A stretch of DNA of 64,000 bases. It comes from Aurantiochytrium sp. KH105. Lineage: Eukaryota > Sar > Bigyra > Thraustochytrida > Thraustochytriidae. The stretch covers positions 434,001 through 498,000 of the forward strand of contig BGKB01000085.1 in the NCBI GenBank assembly GCA_003116975.1, given 5' to 3'. The position numbers and the translations under genes were made by a program. Below, one piece after another: positions 1 through 7,758 of the stretch. A model generated the notes under the pieces. It was given only the letters and a program-made list of their open reading frames with translations, was not told the origin of the DNA and made no database searches. Numbering within the stretch: the stretch's first letter is position 1; the number at the start of each line of letters is the position of its first letter.

Positions 1-1078
1 TTTGCGACCTGAGTGCACAGATCACTTTCTTTGTTGCAGTGTGTGCGTCTTCCTCTTGCCGAAATTTGCGCTTGTACTTGTTGTCTTTCTGCTTGGGGTT
101 CTCAACAGTCTCATTGTTGAGTGTAGGATCCTCTTGGCCTGACGCACGGCGAGTCAAGGTCGAAGAGGACGACGAGGCCACGGCCACTCGATCGTTGGTG
201 GACTGAACCTGCGGTGCTGGGGTGTTGTCTGAGCTCGGGCTCTGACACGGCACGATGACCTTGAATTTAATGCGGAAGCTTTTCGACGGCTCCGTTTCAG
301 CTTGTACTTTCACGCTGAGACCAACCTTTTCTGTTTCCAACGCGCGGTTCCAGGCTTTCTCATAAATTTCACAGTCCAAAAGGCCAGTGGAGGCAACCTT
401 CGACTTCTTGAAAAGGTTTTCGAGGGCCTCCATGAACACCGAGTGTGAACGCTTGAGATTCGTTATCTTCTTCTTGTCGTTTGACTCGGACTGAAACTCC
501 ATGCTGTATCCCGTGTTCTTGTAGAGAAAGAGATTCGCCTCAATGTTGCCAATCCCGGAAATCTTGCTTTGAGCGAAATTCACAACATCCTTGGTGTGTT
601 CAGCGACAATGTGCTCCAGCGTCTCGTTGTCATTCGAATGGTTCCGACGCGGCGGTCCATGTCCTTGCTCGTGGGCATTCATTCCTGCATCGTTGTCTTG
701 CTGGCTTTTACGGCGACGCTCTTCGCCGATGCCCCTGGCTCTGCGTTGACGTTTCCCGTCATTGGAAAGTGGCTCAGCAGCACCGAGTCCAGAAGTGCGA
801 TCTCCTTCTTCGGACTCACCATTGCTCTCGTTCTGAAAGCGATTGCCATGGCCATCGTTGCCATGTTCATTTTTTCCACCACCGCTGTTCTCTCGGACAC
901 GGGCGCCGCCATTCTGACATAGGCTGTCATCGCCGGACATCTCGTTGTCCTCCAAGGTCAAATCCAGTCCCCCTCTTGTTCTACCCTCGTCCATGGAGTC
1001 CGGGGTACGCGATACTCGGAGCTGCGCATGGCGTTGGTCGCCATGCACTACTGCCACGATATCGTCATTGCTCGTCAT
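1..1078 (-). CDS. Hypothetical protein, C-terminus beyond left edge
   Basis: An open frame of 359 codons runs from an ATG at 1078 leftwards off the window without a stop. The first ~130 residues are low-complexity and polar (Asp, Asn, Gly, Ser, Arg), followed by a more ordered stretch around FAQSKISGIGNIEANLFLY and a Lys/Glu-rich region containing KRSHSVFMEALENLFKK. A Ser-rich linker and a basic segment follow near the edge. I recognise no family. The frame stays open about 20 codons upstream of the ATG to a TAA inside a GTAAGC, so an upstream exon is possible. That the frame is real is inferred from its length and from the change from low-complexity to ordered composition. Confidence 0.5.
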   Translation of the reverse strand, partial: MTSNDDIVAVVHGDQRHAQLRVSRTPDSMDEGRTRGGLDLTLEDNEMSGDDSLCQNGGARVRENSGGGKNEHGNDGHGNRFQNESNGESEEGDRTSGLGAAEPLSNDGKRQRRARGIGEERRRKSQQDNDAGMNAHEQGHGPPRRNHSNDNETLEHIVAEHTKDVVNFAQSKISGIGNIEANLFLYKNTGYSMEFQSESNDKKKITNLKRSHSVFMEALENLFKKSKVASTGLLDCEIYEKAWNRALETEKVGLSVKVQAETEPSKSFRIKFKVIVPCQSPSSDNTPAPQVQSTNDRVAVASSSSSTLTRRASGQEDPTLNNETVENPKQKDNKYKRKFRQEEDAHTATKKVICALRSQ

Positions 1079-1821
1079 AGTGCAAGAAGCACCTCGTCTT
1101 CTGCGTCTCGGTCTCTTGTCGTCTTTGCAAGTGAACAAGCTTTGGCTTAGGTCAGCTTACGGGTTTGGCGAAAGGTTCTGCTCGTCGCTCCGGCCATGCT
1201 CTCTCCGGTCTCCCCATACTTCTTCGCGGGCTCGCCGGACTTTTTAGGCCCCGAAAGAGAGCGAGTGAGTGTTTTTGAGAGCGCCGCGAGAGCACTGCGA
1301 GAGCGCCGCGAGAGTGCTGGGCGCTCTCAAATATGAAGCTCGACCTTCTTTGGACGTCTGCGTCTGTGCTTGCGTCGAGTCATTGTGATGCGCGCGCGCG
1401 CGCGCGCGCCAACCCTCTCCGATCGACCACGCACGCGTCTGCGTGCGTCGTCCCGCGCTTGAAGAGAGAGCGCAAGTGCATTGGCTGCTCCCTTGCAGTG
1501 AAGGAGCGAGGGCACCGTCGGGAAGGCAAGGCTCGCTCGGGGGCAACCTTGTGAGGCAGACAGCTCGCGCGCGGCGTTGGAGAAAGCAAGAGCAGAAATG
1601 TGAAAGACATTGAGGAGATGATTGGATTGCTCCGCGTCGAAAGTATTCCACAAGGAGGGAACTTCCTCTGGGAACGATATCTTCTTTGAAGAGTTTCGTT
1701 CCACGGAATGTCAAAAGCGAATGCTTCCAGCGGGGAGCTACGAATGCACAATAGATAAAGACTGCTTGTTTAGTACAGGTTGTACGCGCAGAAATGCGCA
1801 GACTATCGCGAGCTTCCTAGT
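1079..1821. other. Intergenic region with hairpin and (CG)n tract
   Basis: No convincing gene. It holds an imperfect hairpin at 1274-1331, a (CG)n tract at about 1390-1410, and short overlapping frames of arginine-rich low complexity. It separates two minus-strand genes, so it probably contains the 3' end of the membrane-protein gene and the promoter of the gene at the left edge. Confidence 0.5.
1274..1331. repeat. Imperfect inverted repeat (potential hairpin)
   Basis: TTTGAGAGCGCC at 1274-1285 pairs with GGCGCTCTCAAA at 1320-1331. Inside them AGCACT (1291-1296) pairs with AGTGCT (1313-1318). The result is an 18-bp, two-part stem with a small asymmetric bulge and a loop made of another GAGAGCGCC unit. 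It could be an RNA 3'-end structure or a remnant of a small inverted-repeat element. No function can be assigned. Confidence 0.55.
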
Positions 1822-2652
1822 TTAGACGCGCTCCCGGACGACTTTGATAGCAGAGGTGCCCTCTCGCTCTCGCACGCGAATCCATTCGTCAAAGGGACCA
1901 ACGCAATAGGCATCGAGCGCCTGTCCCACAGATGCGTTGTGCTGCACAAGCATGCGCACAATAATGTCATCGAGTTGCGCAAAGACCTGGACCGCGACAA
2001 TATTGACAATGATGTCGCCCGGAGATTCGGACGAAGCGACGACAAGAAAGCTGAGTGGGAAAAGCGCAACCGTGAGGCAAAAGTCCGGCAACAACATCAC
2101 AATGGTGCCCACAATCTTGAACTCGAGTTTGACGCCAAAGACTCGATTGGCAACCTTGTAAAAAGGGAATAGAGGGACAAGAATGAGAAAGACGGGGAGC
2201 GCGCAGATTACAGCACAGTTGATGAGAAGGTCCTTGACCTCGGATCGTTTGGCGTACACGGTAGTTCCTTTGAGAAATGGAATTGTTTCACACTTGGCAA
2301 CCTCGAGCACGATGGTGACGCATTCGTGAAGAAACGGGAGCAAGAAGACCATGGACAGAACTGCGCAGAGCAATCGCAGCCAGCACGTGTCTTCATCTAC
2401 GGACGCCGTGAGAAAGCCTGGCGTCTGGCGACTCGCCTGGGAATCACTCTCGCGCGCGCATGAAAACGAGACGGTCGTGCTCAGCAGCGCGATGACCCAC
2501 ACGGTCGGGAAGAGCAGTACTACGGACACGCAGGCCTTGACGATGGGCGCAGACTGTTTGATTTCGCGCTCCTGCACGGTCCACCCCAGCACGGGCGCGA
2601 GCGCTCTCCGCGCCGCCCGCGACGAGGTCGCCGTCGCCGCCGCCGCCAGCAT
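1822..2652 (-). CDS. Multi-pass membrane protein, unknown family
   Basis: An intact 276-residue frame from ATG to stop. After an Ala/Arg-rich N-terminus it has hydrophobic segments around VKACVSVVLLFPTVWVIALL, LRLLCAVLSMVFLLPFLH, LLINCAVICALPVFLILVPL, IVGTIVMLLPDFCLTVALF and DIIVNIVAVQVFAQLDDI, so five or so membrane passes are predicted. The C-terminus is charged. No known transporter or receptor motif was recognised. The segment pattern argues for a real protein; plus-strand frames over the same stretch are Ser/Arg-rich shadows. It is divergent from the SH3-GYF-Tubby gene at 3865. Confidence 0.7.
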   Translation of the reverse strand: MLAAAATATSSRAARRALAPVLGWTVQEREIKQSAPIVKACVSVVLLFPTVWVIALLSTTVSFSCARESDSQASRQTPGFLTASVDEDTCWLRLLCAVLSMVFLLPFLHECVTIVLEVAKCETIPFLKGTTVYAKRSEVKDLLINCAVICALPVFLILVPLFPFYKVANRVFGVKLEFKIVGTIVMLLPDFCLTVALFPLSFLVVASSESPGDIIVNIVAVQVFAQLDDIIVRMLVQHNASVGQALDAYCVGPFDEWIRVREREGTSAIKVVRERV

Positions 2653-3164
2653 GCTCGCCCTGCGAGCTGGCTCCTGGCTCGGCGAGGCTCGCGGTCCTGC
2701 AGCGGTCGATGGTCAGCCCGCCCGCGGCCACGGGTCGCCGGTTCGGATGCAGTTCGAGGGCAGCGCTTCTTTCGCTCGCGCTCGCGGATCTTGTCACCGC
2801 GCACGCTCTGCCCTGCCCTCCTCGCGCGGGCCCGCGCCGCCCGCCTCTCGCGCCTTTCGCGCGCGTCCCGCTGCGCGCGGTTCTGCGCGTTTCTTCGCCA
2901 TCTTCATCATCATCTTCTTCTTCGTCATCTTCGCCGCCGTGGGCATCCAGACATTCGTCCCTGCTTCATTTACTTTACCACTCCCTCCCTCGTCGGCGGG
3001 ACTTTCCGCGCGAAGACTCTCGCTCTTGGCGGGCAGCAGCTGCGTGCTCGCGCGGGCGTCCTCGGCGCCCTCCTCGGTCGGTGTTTGATCCTCCCGCCCG
3101 CGGAGTCCTCCCCGCGCTCGCGCCGCGCGCGGACGCCGGGACACGCACGATCCATTTTGGCTTT

Positions 3165-3385
3165 ATAGTTCTTTCTTTTCTTTTCCTTCGGATTCGAATT
3201 TGTTCATTTGTTTTGAATTTGTTCATGTTATTATAATTTGAATTTGAATTTGATTATTTTCGGATTTGAATTTGCTGTTACATTTGAATTGGAACTTGAA
3301 TTTGCTCCTTTGTTCATTTGGATTTGATTATTTTTCATTTGTTCATTTGAATTTGTTCATTTGAATTTGGATTTCTTCCTTGCTC
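3165..3385. repeat. AT-rich degenerate repeat of GAATTTG / TTCATTTG units
   Basis: Many variants of GAATTTGTTCATTTG are strung together, for example GAATTTGTTCATTTG near 3198 and again near 3350. Spacing is irregular, so this is a degenerate, partly shuffled repeat and not a clean tandem array. It stands out sharply against the GC-rich surroundings and lies in a divergent promoter region. Confidence 0.65.
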
Positions 3386-3820
3386 AGCTTGCTCGCTTCC
3401 TTCAAGTTGCTTAGTATTATACCTAGTAGATGGATCTTCTCCGAGTCATTTCGGCCTCACTCACATGGCAGGCAGAACTCGATCCATCCGACGCGACCAG
3501 CCGCAGCAGGCCGGCCAGCCCCCGCGGAGGCGACTCGCGCGCGCCCGGCACGTCCGCCCCGCGCCTGCAGCTCCCGCGCCCGCCGCCCGCGCGCCTGCAG
3601 CCCCCGCGCGCCGGCAGCCCCCGCGCCCGCGCCGCCGAGCTTGCTTGCTTGGAGGGAGGACGGAGAGAGGAGCCGCGAGGGCGAGCCTCGAAACAGAGCC
3701 TCAGCAGCCAGCCGCAGCCACGGCAACCTCCGCCGAGGAGGACGCGCGGACGGAGCGCGAGCTAAAGCAACCCACGAGCACGAGCAAGAGGGACGCTCGA
3801 GGTCTCTGCGCCCGCCCGCC

Positions 3821-3851
<31 letters not shown>
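3821..3851. repeat. (ACGC)n microsatellite in a presumed 5' UTR
   Basis: About seven copies of CGCA end roughly 14 bases before the ATG at 3865. A similar tract lies just upstream of the kinase start at 36623 on the other strand. Confidence 0.7.
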
Positions 3852-3864
3852 GCACACGGCCGAG

Positions 3865-6387
3865 ATGCTCAAGTACCGCGCCATGCAGGCCTTTCAGGCC
3901 GAAGGGCCCGGCGAGCTCAGCGTCGGGGCCGGCGAGCTGGTCATGGCGCAGAACAACACCCCGATGGACGGATGGCTCGAGGTCAAGTCGCTCGGGTCGG
4001 GCCAGCAGGGCTTTGTTCCCTTTGGCTACCTTGAAGTCGCCAAGCCTTCGGACGAAGGCGCGTCCGCCGGGTACGGACAAATGCCCATGCCCTCTCAGCA
4101 GCAGCCGCCGCTCCAGCAGCAGCCGCAGCAACAACAAGCACCGCCCCAGGCGCAATATGCGCCCTCTGGTCCGCCGACCAACATGCCGTCGCTCTCAACA
4201 ACGACGACCTCGGAGAGTGCTGACCAGTTTAGCGCCCCGCCACCGGCCTTGAACGCTGGCCTACAGCAGAATGGCAATAATAACGGAAGCCTCAGCAGCA
4301 ACAGTAGCGCGAACCCTTTCGAGCAAATGAGCACGCTCGACGCGGCCCTGCCGTCTTCGACCTCGAATGACAACAAGGGTGCACGCAGGCACAGCTACGC
4401 TCTGAGCGCTTCCTCCGCGACCTCGGCCGGATCCCGAGACCAGTACAATGTGACGAACCCGTCGCAGTTCAAAGAGACCCTCGAGCTGTGGCGCGAGCGC
4501 GAGCGCCGCTTTCAAAAGGGCGAGCCCGAGCGTCTGCCCGTGTCTAAAAAGCGAGAATACTTTTTCTGGACCCGCAATGGCCAGCGCGTGGGCCCGCTCA
4601 CCGAAGACGAAATGCGCCGTAGATTTGATACGCGCGAGCTCTCGCTGGACACGCCCGTCGCCCTCAATGTCGAGAATGAAGAACCACAGGCCGCACAACT
4701 GCAAGAATACTTTCCCAGCGTTCAGGACGCCTTTCAGACCGTGCCGAAAATCAACAAGGTCGGCGATACAATGTGGGTGTACCTCGATGACGAAGACAAG
4801 GTCCAGGGCCCCTTTCCAGGCAAGCAAATGCGCGACTGGTTCCAAGAGGGCTACTTTAACGAGTTCTCCAAGGTCAAGCTCGCCAACAGCGGTGACGACC
4901 TCTTTGTCCAGCTCGGTCTCCTCTTTCCCGAAGGTGAGGGCGCTTTTCTCAGCGAAGGCGACCAGGCAGGAGCCAAGGCCAAGCAAGCCGAAATGGATGC
5001 CCAGGGACCAGTCTCGGGCTACTTTGATGCCTCGGGCATGACCAGCCCCAACACGGGCAGCAGCATGCGCTTTGACGGCGTCGCGAGCCCCTATGACATG
5101 AATGCTGCTGGCAGCGGTGGCGGCATGTACGGCACCGACTTTTCGGCTCCGTACGACCCAAACAACCCCTTTGGCGCACCGCAATCTGGTGGCAGCGGCT
5201 ATGATGCCTATGGTGGAATGTCACCGGCGCCGCCCATGCCGCCGCCGGCGCAAGGCGCTCCCTGGGGAGGCAGCGCCGGGTCCGAGGCATTTCCGCCCTA
5301 TAATGCCCCGCAACCGGGGCCAGATGGCGGGGGCAAGGCCCTTCTCATGCGTGCGCTCAGTGGCGAACAGCGCCCGGGCGTCCCCCCTGCGCTCGGCGGA
5401 GGCGCAGGTGGCGCCCCGCCGCCGGCCATGCAGCCCAGCACTGACGATGACTGGGGCGTGCAGTGGAGCGACGAAGAAGATCTCTTTGACCCCAGCACAC
5501 GCAAGGACTCCGAGGCCTCGGCAGGCGAGGCGCATCCTTTAACCGTGGCCGACATGGATGACGAAGACGCACCGAAACCGCCCAAGGTGGTCGGCTACGC
5601 GGAGTTGAAAAAGAACTATCTCTCGAGCGTCGATGCTCTGTACCTTTTTCTCACGCGTAGTCTTCCCAAGAAGCTCGGCACCGTGCGCTGCAAGATCAAA
5701 CGATCCGTCGTCGGTCTCCACGTCAATTATAACCTGTACGAGGTCTTTCTCGAAAAGGATGACGGTTCTCTTGGTCCGCAAATCATGTGTGCCCGCAAGC
5801 ACCGCAAGTTCGGCATCGACTCGTACTACAACTTAGAAATCGGAAGCGTCAACCCGCGTGAAGCCGGCAAGGTCATCTCGGCGCTCATCTTCAACTCGTT
5901 GGGGACCAACTTTGTCTGTCACAACAACGTGTCCGCACACAAGGGCAAGCCGCGGGACCTCTGCAGCATTGTCTACGCGCGGAACGTCGGTCGCGGCCCG
6001 CGCAAGTTCCAGGTTGCTCTACCTGCGCTCAAACAAGGGTCCGAGACAGAGCTCGTCGAGTGGATGCACCAAGGGTCTGTGCGCCGCTCCAGAATGCTCC
6101 AGGCGCTCAACACTCTTGACTTTCCCAACCTCCAACCTCTGGTCAACAAAAAGCCCTCGTGGTCTAAAAAGCATCGCGCCTGGGTCCTCAACTTTCACGG
6201 CCGGGTCACGCGCTCCAGTGTAAAGAACTTTCAACTCGTTCGTCCCGATAACAACGACGACGTCGTGCTCCAGTTCGGTCGCATCGGCACCGACACCTTT
6301 ACGATGGACATGAGCTGGCCCATTTCCCCCGTCGCCGCCCTCGCAGTCTGCGTCTCTTCCCTCCACTCCAAGCTCGCAGTCGAGTAA
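3865..6387 (+). CDS. SH3-GYF-GYF-Tubby multidomain protein
   Basis: 840 residues with four recognisable domains. Residues 1-58 form an SH3 domain (AMQAFQAEGPGELSVGAGE, then QGFVPFGYLEV). A Gln/Pro/Ser-rich linker follows. Residues 230-285 are a degenerate GYF-like unit (EYFFWTRNGQRVGPLTEDEM). Residues 302-355 are a clear GYF domain (MWVYLDDEDKVQGPF, then MRDWFQEGYF). After a Gly/Pro linker, about 586-840 is a Tubby C-terminal domain that ends with the family signature FTMDMSWPISPVAALAVC and closes with KLAVE, where animal tubbies have KLACE. SH3 and GYF domains bind proline-rich peptides; Tubby domains bind phosphoinositides. A membrane-linked adaptor is therefore a reasonable inference. The start is an ATG after GCCGAG, directly followed by the SH3 fold. 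Confidence 0.9.
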   Translation: MLKYRAMQAFQAEGPGELSVGAGELVMAQNNTPMDGWLEVKSLGSGQQGFVPFGYLEVAKPSDEGASAGYGQMPMPSQQQPPLQQQPQQQQAPPQAQYAPSGPPTNMPSLSTTTTSESADQFSAPPPALNAGLQQNGNNNGSLSSNSSANPFEQMSTLDAALPSSTSNDNKGARRHSYALSASSATSAGSRDQYNVTNPSQFKETLELWRERERRFQKGEPERLPVSKKREYFFWTRNGQRVGPLTEDEMRRRFDTRELSLDTPVALNVENEEPQAAQLQEYFPSVQDAFQTVPKINKVGDTMWVYLDDEDKVQGPFPGKQMRDWFQEGYFNEFSKVKLANSGDDLFVQLGLLFPEGEGAFLSEGDQAGAKAKQAEMDAQGPVSGYFDASGMTSPNTGSSMRFDGVASPYDMNAAGSGGGMYGTDFSAPYDPNNPFGAPQSGGSGYDAYGGMSPAPPMPPPAQGAPWGGSAGSEAFPPYNAPQPGPDGGGKALLMRALSGEQRPGVPPALGGGAGGAPPPAMQPSTDDDWGVQWSDEEDLFDPSTRKDSEASAGEAHPLTVADMDDEDAPKPPKVVGYAELKKNYLSSVDALYLFLTRSLPKKLGTVRCKIKRSVVGLHVNYNLYEVFLEKDDGSLGPQIMCARKHRKFGIDSYYNLEIGSVNPREAGKVISALIFNSLGTNFVCHNNVSAHKGKPRDLCSIVYARNVGRGPRKFQVALPALKQGSETELVEWMHQGSVRRSRMLQALNTLDFPNLQPLVNKKPSWSKKHRAWVLNFHGRVTRSSVKNFQLVRPDNNDDVVLQFGRIGTDTFTMDMSWPISPVAALAVCVSSLHSKLAVE

Positions 6388-6819
6388 GAATTGATTTTAA
6401 AAGGACAACATCATTTTTGAAAGATCAATTTTTCCATCCAAAATCAAGCTTAGTTGCAGGAGTCCTGTAGGGCATGCGTACAAGCATGGAGAGCTTGTAA
6501 TTTGATCAGTTAACGAAAGTAGTCGATTGGTGTTGCTTGAGATCAAATATAGTTTTCACATTTTTCCTCGCCGCGGAGAAACCGGTGCCAAATTTGCACA
6601 GAAAGATTTGCTAAATGCTTCCGAGTTTGATGTTTACCGAAATTAGTCCAGTGTTACTTTTCCCCACGAGACTCATTTTACTGTCTATTTCGCTTGTGGC
6701 GACGATTCTAGCTGACACAGGCTAGGATTAGCGATATCAGGGAATGCTCGAATGAAGTATACGGTCACGCGAAGAAGTTGTGCACGTTTGGCTTGCCAAG
6801 GAAAGTTTATATCCCATTG
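6388..6819. other. Intergenic, nothing recognised
   Basis: AT-richer DNA between the Tubby-type gene and the TAG-interrupted frame on the minus strand. It presumably holds the two 3' ends. No gene, RNA or repeat was recognised. Confidence 0.5.
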
Positions 6820-7497
6820 TTATATCTTGGTCAAGTAGCTCACCAATTGGCAGCGTTTGAGCTTGCCGTCTGAGAACCCAGAAAGGTCAGCGTTTGCAAG
6901 AAGTGCCGCTTTCACGAGATCCTCCCCTTCCATTGTATCCGTAACGCTCTCCGACGTTCCAGCTGGGACTTCATCAGCGTTCTGGGGAGGCTTTGATTCG
7001 ATTGGTTCGAGTGATGAGCTCGCCTCTTCTGAGACCTGTTTCTCTGAGCTTGCAGAGACGGGATGTACAAGCTCCAGCAGCTCTTGCCGAGACCGCTATA
7101 TTGAAACACGTTTCCCTGCGATTTGTAGGACCTCTATGAGTTTTGTTCTTGAAATCTTGTCATGTCGCGCAAACTCGAACGAGGAATTCTCATTTGCTTT
7201 TCGGAGAAGGAAAGCGCGAACTCCTGCTTCTTCAACGAACTGCTTGTCCTTCTTTTGCTTCTACGCCTTCATCACGGCCTCACGGGACTAATCTTGAGCC
7301 TCGATGCCTTTAAGTCGCTCGAGATTGTACATTTCCTTCGGTCGCCAGGAATCCGTTGATATACGTTTTCTGCAAAGGGCGAAGTCAGCACGACCAACGT
7401 CTTCGAACAAGACCTCCATTAGTCTCTTCGAAGAGGTCTCGCTCCGCTTCTCCTGAATAGAATCATCCTGACCTTCTCTTGAAAAACCAGAACGCAT
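6820..7497 (-). pseudogene. Reading frame broken by three in-frame TAG codons
   Basis: From an ATG at 7497 one minus-strand frame reads to a TAA at 6820 and is interrupted only by TAG codons at 7290-7288, 7263-7261 and one after AGKRVSI near 7098. There is no frameshift. The pieces have protein-like composition, for example KQKKDKQFVEEAGVRAFLL and EGEDLVKAALLANADLSGF. At each stop a CAG (Gln) codon would suit the charged, helical context. Options are a pseudogene with three C-to-T changes, an unrecognised multi-exon gene in which the TAGs sit at splice acceptors, or chance. No family was recognised. Confidence 0.35.
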
Positions 7498-7758
7498 CTT
7501 TCGTCGAAGGAGCTGCAGAAACGCCGCGCTAGAATAGATCTCTGCTGCTCAAGCTGCGCGACCACCAGGCCTAACCACCAGGTCTAACCGCTTGGGTTCA
7601 AGCCACGGTCCGCTCAGACAAATGTATTGACCGGCCTATTTTATGGTCTATTCTTGTACTGCGCGGCCCTGCCCATCGTGGATGCAGATCGGGAAAGTAC
7701 ATCCAACGAGCTTGACTGTGAATCAATAAAGACCGGGAGACGACTCGCCGGGAGACGT

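Larger units (their letters stand above)
2653..3864. promoter_or_regulatory. Divergent intergenic region with AT-rich island
   Basis: This is the space between the membrane-protein gene (minus) and the SH3-GYF-Tubby gene (plus). It starts GC-rich, passes through a CATCTTC/CTTCTTCGTC-type pyrimidine stretch near 2890-2940, then drops to a very AT-rich island (about 3165-3420), then returns to GC-rich DNA with an (ACGC)n tract in the presumed 5' UTR. No gene is supported; the frames here are Arg/Ala/Pro-rich. Confidence 0.5.
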
